64,000 nucleotides of DNA from JANQPC01 sp039208375 (GTDB taxonomy: Bacteria > Pseudomonadota > Alphaproteobacteria > Rhodobacterales > Rhodobacteraceae), in the NCBI GenBank assembly GCA_039208375.1, contig JBCCRC010000012.1, forward strand, positions 1 to 64,000. The letters are read 5' to 3'. The translations under genes and the position numbers were made by a program. The notes beneath the pieces were generated by a model. The model made no database searches. It saw only the letters and a list, made by a program, of their open reading frames with translations, and was not told where the DNA came from. Below are positions 8,552-17,062 of this stretch, piece by piece (position 1 is the stretch's first letter; each line of letters opens with the position of its first letter).

Positions 8552-9594
8552 CCTGCGCCTCCCTTCAAGCTCAGCCGGTTTGCGCCCAGAGGCGCCAGCA
8601 TTCGCGCGATTTCCGCGCGTGTCACGTCTTCCGGGCGGCTGTGAAGCCAGTTTGGGCGGCGATCCTTGTCGATGATCGCCGCGCGGATACCTTCGAGAAA
8701 GTCACCCTCTTCGGCGGCCCGGTAGGTAAACCGATACTCCATTTCCAGAGCGCGTTCGATGCCGCTTGCGCCGCGCACGCGCCCGATCAAATCATGGGCG
8801 CAGGCCATCGCCAGTGGGCTGCCCTTGGCTAGGGCTTGGCGGGTCTTGGCAGAAAACTCAGAGCGATCGCGATCAAGCGAACTCAGCGCTTCGGAAAGCG
8901 AGGTGGCGCCAAAGTGCCCGTCGATCTCTCCCTCCTGCGCAGCAAGCTCGGAGTCGGGCGGTTGGGTGGCGGCAGCTTCCAGACAGGCCGGGCTGCCGGT
9001 GGCTTCCAGTTCCGCAATCAAGTCGGGCCACGCCATCTCGGCAATAAAACGATCGGCAAACCCCGCGAAAATCGCACATCCCGGCCCCATCCGGTGGCCG
9101 GTTGTGCCAAGGTACTCGCCAACGCGCCCCGGCGCGCGGGCCAAAAGATAAGATCCACCAACATCCGGAACGAGGCCAATGCCGCATTCGGGCATCGCGA
9201 TGCGGCTGGTCTCGCCCACGATGCGGTGGCTGCCGTGGCAGGAGATGCCGACGCCACCGCCCATGGTGAAGCCCTGCATGAACGCGATATAAGGTTTGGG
9301 GTAGGTGTGGATCTTGGCGTTGAGCCGGTATTCGTCGGCCCAGAAGCGGCGCCCATACTCAAAGTCGCCCGCGCGGCCCGTGCGGTACATCTCGACGATG
9401 TCACCTCCGGCGCAAAAGGCGCGCGCGCCCGCCGCGTCGATGACCACAAGCGCCACGGCCTCATCGGCGCGCCATGCATCGAGTGCTTCCTCGATGGCGA
9501 GGCACATCTCATAAGTCAGTGCATTAAGCGCGTCGGGGCGATTTAGCGTGATGCGGCCCGCGCGCCCGATGATCCGGATATCGATATCGTTCAC
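8548..9594 (-). CDS. 3-Hydroxyisobutyryl-CoA hydrolase (enoyl-CoA hydratase/isomerase family)
   Basis: The 348-residue crotonase-fold protein has two oxyanion-hole segments, AFCAGGDI (59-66) and MGGGVGIS (111-118). The MPECGIGLVPDVGGSYLL block (134-151) carries the Glu136/Asp144 pair expected of 3-hydroxyisobutyryl-CoA hydrolase. The length, about 90 residues longer than ordinary enoyl-CoA hydratases, and the C-terminal EEGDFLEGIRAAIIDKDRRP also fit HIBCH. It releases 3-hydroxyisobutyrate for MmsB. The GTG start at 9594 overlaps the stop of the dehydrogenase gene by 4 nt (GTGA). No separate methacrylyl-CoA hydratase gene is present in the cluster. Confidence 0.88.
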   Translation of the reverse strand: MNDIDIRIIGRAGRITLNRPDALNALTYEMCLAIEEALDAWRADEAVALVVIDAAGARAFCAGGDIVEMYRTGRAGDFEYGRRFWADEYRLNAKIHTYPKPYIAFMQGFTMGGGVGISCHGSHRIVGETSRIAMPECGIGLVPDVGGSYLLARAPGRVGEYLGTTGHRMGPGCAIFAGFADRFIAEMAWPDLIAELEATGSPACLEAAATQPPDSELAAQEGEIDGHFGATSLSEALSSLDRDRSEFSAKTRQALAKGSPLAMACAHDLIGRVRGASGIERALEMEYRFTYRAAEEGDFLEGIRAAIIDKDRRPNWLHSRPEDVTRAEIARMLAPLGANRLSLKGGAG

Positions 9595-10730
9595 GTGTGC
9601 GCCAACTCGCGCGCCACGATCAGGCGCATGATCTCATTAGTGCCTTCAAGGATCTGGTGCACGCGCAGATCGCGCACGATCTTCTCAATTCCGTAATCCG
9701 CAAGATAGCCATAGCCGCCATGAAGCTGCAGGCACTGATCGGCCACCTGGCTGCCCACCTCAGTCACGAACTTCTTGGCCATTGCGCAGTGCTTGGTGGC
9801 TTCGGGCGCGCCCTGATCGAGAAGCCAGGCAGCTTGGCGCAGGAAGGTGCGGGCCGCTTGAAGTTCAATCTCCATGTCCGCCACACGGAATTGCAGCGCC
9901 TGAAACTCCGCAATCGGCTGCCCGAAAGCGCGGCGTTCGCGCATGTAGGCGAGCGTGGTATCGAGCGCGGCTTGCGCGGCGCCGAGGCTGCAGGCGGCAA
10001 TGTTAAGCCGCCCGCCATCGAGCCCTGCCATGGCATAGGTAAAGCCACGGCCTTCATCGCCTAAAAGGTTTTCAGCGGGCACCTGGCAGGCATCAAGTTG
10101 AACCTGCCGCGTGGGTTGGCTTCGCCACCCCATCTTGTCTTCCAGTCCCCCGAAAGACAGTCCTCGCGCCCCATCTTCCACGATCAACGCCGAGATCCCC
10201 TTAGGACCCTCCGCGCCGGTGCGAGCCACTACGATATATGCATCCGAATAGCCGCCGCCGGAGATGAAGGCTTTCGTGCCCGTCAGCGCGTAGCCGGCAT
10301 TCGTGCGCTCCGCGCGAGTTTTGAGCGCGGCGGCGTCTGACCCCGAACCAGGCTCAGTCAGGCAATAGGAAAAGATCGTCTCCATCGTCAGTGCGCGGGG
10401 GAGAAAGGCGCTCTTCATCTCGTCCGAGCCGAACCTGTCGATCATCGCCGCGCACATGTTGTGGATTGAAAGAAACGCGGCCACCGAGGAGCAGGAGCGA
10501 GAAAGCGCTTCGAACACCAGCGTGGCATCAAGCCGGCTCAGCCCCGATCCGCCGCTGTCTTCCGATACGTAGAGCCCACCGAAGCCAAGCGCCGAGATCT
10601 CGGGCCAGAGTGCGCGCGGTATCGTTCCCTCTGCCTCCCACGCGCGGGCGTGGGGCGCGATATGTTCCTGCCCGAAGGCATGGGCGAGATCAAAGATCGC
10701 GGTCTGCTCGTCTGACAGCGCGAAATCCAT
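9591..10730 (-). CDS. Acyl-CoA dehydrogenase, probably isobutyryl-CoA dehydrogenase
   Basis: The 379-residue flavoprotein has CLTEPGSGSDAAALKT (about 123-138, FAD/substrate contacts), the ERRAFGQPI block near 265 and the QLHGGYGYL segment at about 335. The catalytic base Glu362 lies in QILEGTNEIMR, the usual position for short-chain acyl-CoA dehydrogenases. Context (3-hydroxyisobutyryl-CoA hydrolase, mmsB and mmsA) points to isobutyryl-CoA as substrate, which would be oxidised to methacrylyl-CoA. Electrons would pass to ETF. ATG 10730 overlaps the stop of the glycosyltransferase gene by one base (TGATG). A substrate such as 2-methylbutyryl-CoA cannot be excluded. Confidence 0.88.
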   Translation of the reverse strand: MDFALSDEQTAIFDLAHAFGQEHIAPHARAWEAEGTIPRALWPEISALGFGGLYVSEDSGGSGLSRLDATLVFEALSRSCSSVAAFLSIHNMCAAMIDRFGSDEMKSAFLPRALTMETIFSYCLTEPGSGSDAAALKTRAERTNAGYALTGTKAFISGGGYSDAYIVVARTGAEGPKGISALIVEDGARGLSFGGLEDKMGWRSQPTRQVQLDACQVPAENLLGDEGRGFTYAMAGLDGGRLNIAACSLGAAQAALDTTLAYMRERRAFGQPIAEFQALQFRVADMEIELQAARTFLRQAAWLLDQGAPEATKHCAMAKKFVTEVGSQVADQCLQLHGGYGYLADYGIEKIVRDLRVHQILEGTNEIMRLIVARELAHT

Positions 10731-11461
10731 CAGGAAATCTTCTCACTCTGCGACTTGCGCCACACCCGGCGCGCGTAGGCGGGATCAAGAAGGCGGTGCA
10801 GGCGCTGGCCGGGCCGTTGGCTGCGCCCGGGTTCCAGCGTGGATTGGCCAGGCGCCTCGGGCGGGTGGTGCACGATCTCGGGGTCAAGCGCGACGGCGCC
10901 GATCTCGGTAATGTCCGCGGGCCAGTCCGGAGGCATGGAGACCGGGATTGCGCGCTCAAGAAGCCACCGGGCGCCGGCGAGCGAAAGCGAATAGGCGGCG
11001 GCCCGGAAGCAGGGCACGGCGAGGGGCCGCGCGCGCACATCATCAAAAACCACTTCGCCGCCCTTTTGCATCACGCGGGCGTTGAGGTGATTGAGGATCA
11101 CCATGGGGGCAGCGCGGTAGCCTTCGGTTTCCACAAACCGGCGCACACCATCGGTGAGGATTGCGTCATCCTCGAAGATCAGCGCGTGGTCGAGGCCGCC
11201 CTCCACAATCCGGCGGTAGACGCTGGCATGTGAAAGCGAGGCGGCGCATTCAGCATCGCTGATCGGGCGGCCAAGCCGCCGGGCGGCGCGCACCGTGTCC
11301 ACATGGGCCACCTGATCGGCGGGCAGGCCCCGGCGGCCATCAATGGCCTCGACAAACTGAAACGTCAGGCCCTGCTCGGCCAATGCCACCGAAATGGCTG
11401 CGCGCCGATCGGTGCAGTCGGGCAGCGAGATTACGAATACGGGCAGGGGGCTCGGCGGCAT
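10730..11461 (-). CDS. Glycosyltransferase family 25 protein
   Basis: The 243-residue protein begins PVFVISLPDCTDRR, the typical GT25 opening, followed by FQFVEAIDGR and the AECAASLSHASVYRRIVEGG block. The DxD-like IFEDDAIL motif (about 94-101) binds the metal-nucleotide sugar. Family members transfer galactose or other sugars to lipooligosaccharide or to hydroxylated protein residues. It lies between the carboxylate-amine ligase and the acyl-CoA dehydrogenase on the same strand. Its TGA overlaps the dehydrogenase ATG, so it is transcribed with catabolic genes to which it has no evident relation. The C-terminal third is basic and less conserved. Confidence 0.85.
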   Translation of the reverse strand: MPPSPLPVFVISLPDCTDRRAAISVALAEQGLTFQFVEAIDGRRGLPADQVAHVDTVRAARRLGRPISDAECAASLSHASVYRRIVEGGLDHALIFEDDAILTDGVRRFVETEGYRAAPMVILNHLNARVMQKGGEVVFDDVRARPLAVPCFRAAAYSLSLAGARWLLERAIPVSMPPDWPADITEIGAVALDPEIVHHPPEAPGQSTLEPGRSQRPGQRLHRLLDPAYARRVWRKSQSEKIS

Positions 11462-11546
11462 TGTCGGCAGCTTGAACTCTTTCCAATGGGTTTACGGGAG
11501 AGGTGCGGCTAAGCGCAAGGGTGCGCCGCCCTGGCACTTGGCGTTG

Positions 11547-12680
11547 CTAAAGGTCGGCCTGAAACTCCTCTACGAGATGCCGCACCACAGCGCGCATCGC
11601 TGTGTCATGGTCTTCCCCCGTTTCGCGCATGTCAGCGTAGACCCCGCGCTGGCGATCCGCGCTGGTGCCGCCCGCCACAATCTCACGCGCCCGGTGCGCT
11701 TCTTCGACGGAGCGCAGGACGCCAAGATCTTCGGCGATCAAGTCGAGCCATTCACTCAGGATTTCGTCAAATGCGATCACCTCGCGCGCGCCGAAATCGA
11801 TCAGCCCCTCGCGCGTGCCGTAGCGCTGTGCGCGCCAGCGGTTTTCGCCGACAAGAAAGCCGTCATAAATGCGCCAGCGCTGGTTGCGGCCGGCGAGGCG
11901 GTAGAGCATGCGCATTGTGGCTTGGGTCAGCGCGGCAAGCGCCAGCGTATGCTCCATCCGCGGGGTCACATCACAAATCCGCGCTTCAAGAGTGGGAAAG
12001 CGGGAAGATGGCCGCAAATCCCACCAGATCTTCGTGGTATCCTCGATGATGCCAAGGTCGATCAAAACCTGGGTGCTGCGCTCATACTCTCCCCAACTGG
12101 CTACCCGTGGCGGCAGCCCGGTGCGCGGCAAGTTATCGAAGATTGTCAGCCGGTAGGAGGCCAGGCCCGTATCCGCGCTTTGCCAGTAGGGCGATGAGGC
12201 GCTGAGTGCCAGAAGATGCGGCAGGAAATACGCGAACTGGTTCATCAGATCGGCGCGTAGATCGTTGTTTTCGATCCCCACATGAACATGCATGCCGCAA
12301 ATCACCATGCGCCGGGCCACGCCGGCCAGATCGCGTTCTAGGGTATTGTAGCGCTCTTTGTCGGTATGAGCCTGCTCGCGCCATGAGGCGAACGGATGGC
12401 AGGATACCGCAATGGGTGCCAAGCCGTGCCGTGCCGCCTCTTTCGCCACGCCCGCCCGCAGTTTGCGCAGGTCCTCCCGCGCCTCGCCCACCGTACGGCA
12501 GACTTTGGTGCCCACTTCGATCTGGCATTGCAGGAACTCCGGGCTCACCTGGCCCTCAAGTGCATCTACGCAGCCTTGCATCAGCGCTTCGGGCGCCTCG
12601 GCCAGATCGAGTGTGTCGAGATCGACGAGAAGGTATTCCTCTTCGATCCCGATCGTGAAGTCGGGCTCGTTCAGCGCCAT
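11547..12680 (-). CDS. YbdK-type carboxylate-amine ligase (GCS2 family)
   Basis: The 377-residue protein opens with FTIGIEEEYLLVD, the acidic metal-binding signature of the glutamate-cysteine ligase 2 family. It continues with QIEVGTKVCRTVGEA, ICGMHVHVGI, PRVASWGEYE and IWWDLRPSSRFPTLEARICD, all characteristic of YbdK-like ligases. Such enzymes join an amine to a gamma- or alpha-carboxylate with ATP; YbdK itself has weak gamma-glutamylcysteine ligase activity and its physiological substrate is unresolved. It starts 8 nt after the mmsA stop and so is very likely co-transcribed with mmsA. An 85-nt gap separates it from the glycosyltransferase gene. Confidence 0.87.
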   Translation of the reverse strand: MALNEPDFTIGIEEEYLLVDLDTLDLAEAPEALMQGCVDALEGQVSPEFLQCQIEVGTKVCRTVGEAREDLRKLRAGVAKEAARHGLAPIAVSCHPFASWREQAHTDKERYNTLERDLAGVARRMVICGMHVHVGIENNDLRADLMNQFAYFLPHLLALSASSPYWQSADTGLASYRLTIFDNLPRTGLPPRVASWGEYERSTQVLIDLGIIEDTTKIWWDLRPSSRFPTLEARICDVTPRMEHTLALAALTQATMRMLYRLAGRNQRWRIYDGFLVGENRWRAQRYGTREGLIDFGAREVIAFDEILSEWLDLIAEDLGVLRSVEEAHRAREIVAGGTSADRQRGVYADMRETGEDHDTAMRAVVRHLVEEFQADL

Positions 12681-12688
12681 CTGCGCCC

Positions 12689-14188
12689 CTATTCCATCAC
12701 GGGGATGGAAAACTCCCCGCCTTCCTTGATGCCCGACGGCCAGCGCGCCGTGACCGTTTTCGTTCTGGTGTAGAACTTGAATGCGTCGGGGCCGTGCTGA
12801 TTTAGATCGCCGAAGCCCGATTTCTTCCAGCCGCCGAACGTGTGGTAGGCCAGCGGCACAGGGATCGGCACATTGATCCCCACCATCCCGATATTGATGC
12901 GGTTGGCAAAGTCACGAGCGGTATCGCCATCGCGGGTGAAGATCGCAGTACCGTTGCCGTACTGATGATCCATCGCATGAGCGAGCGCATCTTCGTAGCT
13001 TGAGGCGCGGACGGTGGAGAGGACAGGGCCAAAGATCTCGGTCTTGTAGATATCCATGTCGCGGGTTACGCGATCGAAAAGATGCGGGCCCACGAAGAAC
13101 CCTTCCTCATAGCCCTGCAGCCGAAAATCGCGGCCATCCACAACCAACTCTGCGCCCTGTTCCACCCCCGAACTGACAAGCCCGAGCACGCGATCCTTCG
13201 CCTCGCGCGTCACAAGCGGGCCATAATCGACGTCATTGCCCGCTGTATAGGGGCCGACCTTTAGCGCCTCGATCCGGGGCACGAGCTTTTCGATCAGCCG
13301 GTCCGCCGCCTCATCGCCTACCGGGACGGCAACCGAAATTGCCATACAACGCTCACCAGCCGCGCCGTAGCCCGCGCCTACGAGCGCGTCTGCCGCCTGA
13401 TCCATATCGGCATCGGGCATAACGATCATGTGGTTTTTCGCGCCGCCGAAGCACTGCACGCGCTTCCCGTTCGCGCAGCCGCGTGAATAGATGTATTCCG
13501 CAATCGGCGTTGATCCCACGAAGCCGACGGCCATGATGGTGGGGTTGTCGAGGATCGCATCGACCGCCTCTTTGTCGCCATTGACGACCTGCAGAATGCC
13601 GTCTGGCAGCCCCGCTTCCTTCATCAGCGCGGCAAGCATAAGCGGCACCGAGGGATCCCGTTCCGAGGGCTTCAGGATAAAGGCATTGCCGCAGGCGATG
13701 GCCGGCGCGAACTTCCACATTGGGATCATGGCGGGGAAGTTGAAAGGCGTGATCCCGGCAACAACGCCAAGGGCCTGGCGCATCGAATACATATCGATAC
13801 CGGGCCCTGCGCTGTCGGTGTACTCGCCCTTGAGAAGGTGGGGCGCGCCGATGCAGAACTCCACGACCTCTAGCCCGCGCTGTACGTCGCCCTTTGCGTC
13901 AGGCAACGTCTTTCCGTGTTCGCGGGAAAGCGCCTCGGCAAGCTTGTCCATATCCCGATTGAGAAGCCGCACAAACTCCATCATGACGCGGGCGCGCCGC
14001 TGAGGGTTCGTCGCCGCCCACGCGGGCTGCGCTGCCGCGGCGCGCGCCACCGCCGCGTCCAGCTCATCTTTGGAGGCGAGCGGCACCTTGGCCTGAACCT
14101 CGCCAGTAGCGGGATTGAAAATATCGGCAAATCGGCCGGACGTGCCCGCCACTTGGGCCCCATCAATAAAGTGCGAAAGCTCTTCCAC
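12689..14188 (-). CDS. mmsA: CoA-acylating methylmalonate-semialdehyde dehydrogenase
   Basis: From GTG 14188, preceded by GGGGAGGATACA, the product is 499 residues, the usual MmsA length. It shows ITPFNFPAMIPMW with Asn150, NAD-binding GFVGSTPIAEYI, QCFGGAKNHMIVMPDAD (the MmsA-specific segment) and the catalytic Cys281 in GYGAAGERCMAIS. The C-terminal PIPVPLAYHTFGGWKKSGFG block also matches. It converts methylmalonate semialdehyde, NAD and CoA to propionyl-CoA and CO2, and also acts on malonate semialdehyde. An in-frame extension to 14281 lacks a ribosome binding site. It heads the minus-strand valine operon ending with mmsB. Confidence 0.95.
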   Translation of the reverse strand: MEELSHFIDGAQVAGTSGRFADIFNPATGEVQAKVPLASKDELDAAVARAAAAQPAWAATNPQRRARVMMEFVRLLNRDMDKLAEALSREHGKTLPDAKGDVQRGLEVVEFCIGAPHLLKGEYTDSAGPGIDMYSMRQALGVVAGITPFNFPAMIPMWKFAPAIACGNAFILKPSERDPSVPLMLAALMKEAGLPDGILQVVNGDKEAVDAILDNPTIMAVGFVGSTPIAEYIYSRGCANGKRVQCFGGAKNHMIVMPDADMDQAADALVGAGYGAAGERCMAISVAVPVGDEAADRLIEKLVPRIEALKVGPYTAGNDVDYGPLVTREAKDRVLGLVSSGVEQGAELVVDGRDFRLQGYEEGFFVGPHLFDRVTRDMDIYKTEIFGPVLSTVRASSYEDALAHAMDHQYGNGTAIFTRDGDTARDFANRINIGMVGINVPIPVPLAYHTFGGWKKSGFGDLNQHGPDAFKFYTRTKTVTARWPSGIKEGGEFSIPVME

Positions 14189-14352
14189 TGTATCCTCCCC
14201 TCGCGGTGTTCTGGGGACCATAGGCGTGCTGGCGGACAGGGAAAAGGGAGCGTCGGCGCGCGCCTGCGAAAAACCCACCATTTCAGCGGCCTTGACAGGG
14301 CACGGGGCGAGCGGCGACGCTGACCCACCAGATATGGCATGGGAGGAATGCT

Positions 14353-14790
14353 ATGACGGTTGCCAAAATCCTACAAAGCAAGGGCACGGATTCCGTCGTG
14401 TCGATCACCCCAGACAAGAAGGTGTCGGATGCCGCGCTGCTTCTCTCAGAAAAGCGCATTGGGTCTGTCGTGATCTCAGCGGATGGCACGCATGCCGAAG
14501 GAATTCTGTCAGAACGCGATATCGTCCGTGAAATCGGGAAGCGCGGGCCCGGGTGCTTGTCGGAATCTGTGACAGACATGATGACGCGCGATCTGGTGAC
14601 CTGCACCAAGGAAGAAAAGGCCGATACCGCACTTGCCAAGATGACGAAGGGCCGGTTCCGGCACATGCCCGTGATCGGTGAAGACGGGCTTATGGTTGGT
14701 CTGATCACTTTGGGTGACGTAGTGAAGTACCGCCTCGAAGAGGTGAAAATGGAAAAGGATGCCCTTGAAGGGATGATCATGGGCTTCTAG
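14353..14790 (+). CDS. CBS-domain protein (two CBS motifs)
   Basis: The 145-residue protein consists of two CBS motifs, about 7-62 (SVVSITPDKKVSDAALLLSE, with GSVVISADG and GILSERDIVR) and 73-130 (VTDMMTRDLVTCTKEE, with RHMPVIGEDGLMVGLITLGD). A short C-terminal helix follows (RLEEVKMEKDALEGMIMGF). Paired CBS motifs form a Bateman module that usually binds AMP, ATP or similar ligands. Stand-alone proteins of this type are thought to regulate partner enzymes, but no partner is indicated here. GGGAGGAATGCT precedes ATG 14353. It is divergent from mmsA and followed by coaD 86 nt downstream. Confidence 0.9.
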   Translation: MTVAKILQSKGTDSVVSITPDKKVSDAALLLSEKRIGSVVISADGTHAEGILSERDIVREIGKRGPGCLSESVTDMMTRDLVTCTKEEKADTALAKMTKGRFRHMPVIGEDGLMVGLITLGDVVKYRLEEVKMEKDALEGMIMGF

Positions 14791-14876
14791 CCCCCCAGCC
14801 CTCTGAGACGAAAGCACCAAGCCCTTGATTTTGCGTGCGTTCTATAGTTGCGTGCGGAAAAAGCGAGGGACACGTC

Positions 14877-15368
14877 ATGCGCATCGGCCTTTATCCCGGA
14901 ACTTTCGATCCGGTCACCCTCGGCCATCTCGATATCATCAAGCGCGCCACAGTTCTTGTGGACAGGCTTGTGATTGGCGTCGCGATCAATCGTGACAAGG
15001 GCCCTTTGTTCTCTCTCGAAGAACGCGTCGCAATGATCGAGGCCGAATGCGTGAGCCTGGCCAAGCGAACAGGGGTGGAAATCGTAGCACACCCGTTCGA
15101 AAATCTGCTGATCGACTGCGCGCAGGATGTCGGCGCCTCAATCATCATCCGCGGCCTGCGCGCGGTTGCCGACTTTGAGTACGAATATCAGATGGTTGGG
15201 ATGAACCGGCAGCTCAATGACACGATCGAAACGGTATTTTTGATGGCTGAGGCCGAGCATCAGGCTATCGCCTCGAAGCTGGTGAAGGAAATTGCGCGCC
15301 TTGGCGGGGACATTGCGCCTTTTGTGACGGCCCCGGTGCGCGATGCGCTGAAGAAACGGTTCCCTTGA
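14877..15368 (+). CDS. coaD: Phosphopantetheine adenylyltransferase
   Basis: From ATG 14877 the product is 163 residues and begins MRIGLYPGTFDPVTLGHLDI, containing the nucleotidyltransferase T-x-G-H motif. Other family blocks are RLVIGVAINRDKGPLFS, GLRAVADFEYEYQMVGMNR and the C-terminal IASKLVKEIARLGGDI, equivalent to the adenylate-binding SS/T-V-K-E motif. CoaD transfers AMP from ATP to 4'-phosphopantetheine, the penultimate step of CoA synthesis. A frame extension to 14835 is rejected because the family N-terminus lies exactly at 14877 and GAGGGACAC precedes it. Confidence 0.96.
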   Translation: MRIGLYPGTFDPVTLGHLDIIKRATVLVDRLVIGVAINRDKGPLFSLEERVAMIEAECVSLAKRTGVEIVAHPFENLLIDCAQDVGASIIIRGLRAVADFEYEYQMVGMNRQLNDTIETVFLMAEAEHQAIASKLVKEIARLGGDIAPFVTAPVRDALKKRFP

Positions 15369-15370
15369 AA

Positions 15371-15398
15371 CAAAAAAGGCAGGCCGAGGGGCCTGCCT
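15371..15398 (-). terminator. Rho-independent terminator after the DUF1127 pair
   Basis: A 9-bp stem (15377-15385 with 15390-15398) closes a GAGG tetraloop. On the minus strand it is followed by a T tract (complement of AAAAAA at 15372-15377). It lies directly after the DUF1127 stop on that strand and 8 nt past the coaD stop on the other, so it may serve both convergent transcripts. Confidence 0.85.
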
Positions 15399-15426
15399 GT
15401 GCGCCGGTGGTCCGGAGAGTTACGGG

Positions 15427-15588
15427 TTAGCCGTAAACGGCTTTCCGGGCGATCTGGTGCGCATCGCCGGGATAGATCCCGAGATCGAGTGCCACGTCGA
15501 GCGGCATATTTTCAATCTCATAAACGGTGCGGTTGTAGGCCGCGCGTTTCTGGGCGGCGGTTTTCAGCTGTCTGATCATGCTGTTCAT
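15427..15588 (-). CDS. DUF1127 small protein, second gene of a pair
   Basis: The 53-residue product starts MNSMIRQLKTAAQKRAAYNR and continues with the DUF1127 core LDVALDLGIYPGDAHQIARK and a final AVYG. The core matches the arginine-rich helix-turn-helix of this family: E-I-x-x-M, L-G-I, I-A-R-K-A-V-Y-G. DUF1127 proteins in alphaproteobacteria have been linked to RNA turnover and stress adaptation in Rhodobacter and to phosphate and carbon metabolism in Agrobacterium. A GGACT sequence precedes ATG 15588. It ends just before a strong terminator and lies 41 nt downstream of its paralogue, which has the same length and ending. Confidence 0.85.
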   Translation of the reverse strand: MNSMIRQLKTAAQKRAAYNRTVYEIENMPLDVALDLGIYPGDAHQIARKAVYG

Positions 15589-15608
15589 TGCCGTAGTCCT
15601 TCAGGTTG

Positions 15609-15629
15609 GCGCCACCGTTCTGGTGGCGC
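15609..15629 (-). other. Intercistronic hairpin between the two DUF1127 genes
   Basis: A perfect 8-bp inverted repeat (15609-15616 with 15622-15629) with a 5-nt loop starts directly after the TAA of the first DUF1127 gene. No T tract follows on the minus strand, so it is not a classical terminator. It may set mRNA stability, processing or the expression ratio of the two cistrons. Confidence 0.7.
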
Positions 15630-15791
15630 TTAGCTTCCGTAAACCGCGCGATGCGCGATGCGTGCTGCATCCGCCCGGTTGATGCCGATATCGTCGGCCT
15701 CGCGAAGAGACATGCTTTCGATCTCGCCAACGATGCGGCGATATTCGGCGTAGTTACGGGCGGCTTGCTTGAGCCGTTGAGAGAAACCCAT
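15630..15791 (-). CDS. DUF1127 small protein, first gene of a pair
   Basis: The 53-residue product MGFSQRLKQAARNYAEYRRI... contains IESMSLREADDIGINRADAA and ends RIAHRAVYGS, again a DUF1127 helix-turn-helix. ATG 15791 has a strong ribosome binding site (AAGGAGGAACAAAC). A longer frame reaching 16046 is rejected because it overlaps the gap terminator and lacks a ribosome binding site. About 100 nt upstream, a TATGCA-N5-TGCATA palindrome (15891-15907) marks the probable promoter/operator region. High expression under stress would fit related genes but cannot be read from sequence. Confidence 0.86.
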   Translation of the reverse strand: MGFSQRLKQAARNYAEYRRIVGEIESMSLREADDIGINRADAARIAHRAVYGS

Positions 15792-15940
15792 GTTTGTTCC
15801 TCCTTGGAATTCTCGGTGGGCGACCATCGCCCACACCCGGAACATGGGGCGGGGGTTAGCGCTAAACAACTGCTGTGTATGCGAAGCCGCTATGCAAATA
15901 CTGCATATCGCTGCGCTGCGGCAAGATATTGCCACAAAAA

Positions 15941-15965
15941 GAAAAAAGGCGCCCGTGGGCGCCTT
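15941..15965 (-). terminator. Rho-independent terminator of gap
   Basis: A G/C-rich stem (15946-15953 with 15958-15965) is followed on the minus strand by a T-rich run (complement of GAAAAAA, 15941-15947). It begins 23 nt after the gap stop codon and fits a transcription terminator for that gene. Confidence 0.85.
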
Positions 15966-15988
15966 CGTTCTGCCATATTCGGCGAAGT

Positions 15989-16987
15989 TTACAGGTATTT
16001 GCCCATCTCGACGGCGGTGTCTGCCATCCGATTGGAAAAGCCCCATTCGTTATCGTACCACGTCAGAACGCGGCACATCGTGCCATCCATGACTTTGGTC
16101 TGATCGCAGGCGAAGATCGACGAGTGTGCGTCATGGTTGAAATCCATCGATACGAGCTTTTCGTCGGTGTATCCGAGCACACCCTTGAGCGGCCCGTCCG
16201 CCGCCGCATGGATCGCGGCGTTGATCTCGTCGACCGACGTGGCCTTGCCGGACTCGAACGTCAAATCCACTACCGAGACGTTGGGCGTGGGCACCCGGAT
16301 CGCCACGCCATCGAGCTTGCCGTTCAACTCGGGCAGCACAAGTCCCACCGCACGGGCCGCGCCGGTGGAAGTGGGGATCATGTTCATTGCTGCCGCACGG
16401 GCGCGGTAGAGATCTTTGTGAAACGTATCCAGAGTAGGCTGGTCGCCGGTGTAGCTATGGATTGTGGTCATGAACCCGCGGGTGATGCCGATCGTATCGT
16501 TGAGCACCTTGGCCACCGGTGCAAGGCAATTGGTGGTGCATGAGGCGTTCGATACGTGGGTGTCTTCCGCCGTTAGTACATCGTGGTTAACGCCGTAGAC
16601 GACTGTTTTGTCCGCACCGGCCGAGGGAGCAGAGACCAGCACCCGGCTCGCCCCGTTTTCAAGATGCACCTTCGCCTTGTCGCCGGTGAAGATACCGGTG
16701 CATTCCATCACGATATCCACATCGCTCCACGGAAGTTCGGCCGGGTTGCGGATTGCGGTGACGGCGATCGGGCCGGCGCCCACATCGATGCTGTTTTCGG
16801 TAGTTTTCACTTCGCCGGGGAAGCGGCCATGCACGCTGTCGTAGCGCAAAAGGTGCGCGTTCGTCTCCACCGATCCCAGATCGTTAATCGCGATCACTTC
16901 CACATCGGTGCGCCCGTTTTCCACGAGCGCTCGCAGAATATTGCGTCCGATGCGCCCAAACCCGTTGATGGCAACTTTGACGGTCAT
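15989..16987 (-). CDS. gap: Glyceraldehyde-3-phosphate dehydrogenase
   Basis: From ATG 16987, preceded by GGAGGGAAATTTC, the product is 332 residues. It has NAD-binding INGFGRIGRNILRA, AINDLG with Asp36 (NAD preference), the catalytic Cys150 in VSNASCTTNCLAP, His177 in TTIHSYTGDQ and the phosphate-binding STGAARAVG. It interconverts glyceraldehyde 3-phosphate and 1,3-bisphosphoglycerate. The in-frame extension to 17029 lacks family homology. A small membrane peptide gene lies 75 nt upstream on the same strand, and a terminator follows. Confidence 0.96.
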   Translation of the reverse strand: MTVKVAINGFGRIGRNILRALVENGRTDVEVIAINDLGSVETNAHLLRYDSVHGRFPGEVKTTENSIDVGAGPIAVTAIRNPAELPWSDVDIVMECTGIFTGDKAKVHLENGASRVLVSAPSAGADKTVVYGVNHDVLTAEDTHVSNASCTTNCLAPVAKVLNDTIGITRGFMTTIHSYTGDQPTLDTFHKDLYRARAAAMNMIPTSTGAARAVGLVLPELNGKLDGVAIRVPTPNVSVVDLTFESGKATSVDEINAAIHAAADGPLKGVLGYTDEKLVSMDFNHDAHSSIFACDQTKVMDGTMCRVLTWYDNEWGFSNRMADTAVEMGKYL

Positions 16988-17062
16988 GAAATTTCCCTCC
17001 TGGCCGGATTTTACGGTCGCCGCCAGCAAATGCGCTTCGCGGCAAAGGTCAACCGCAAAACG

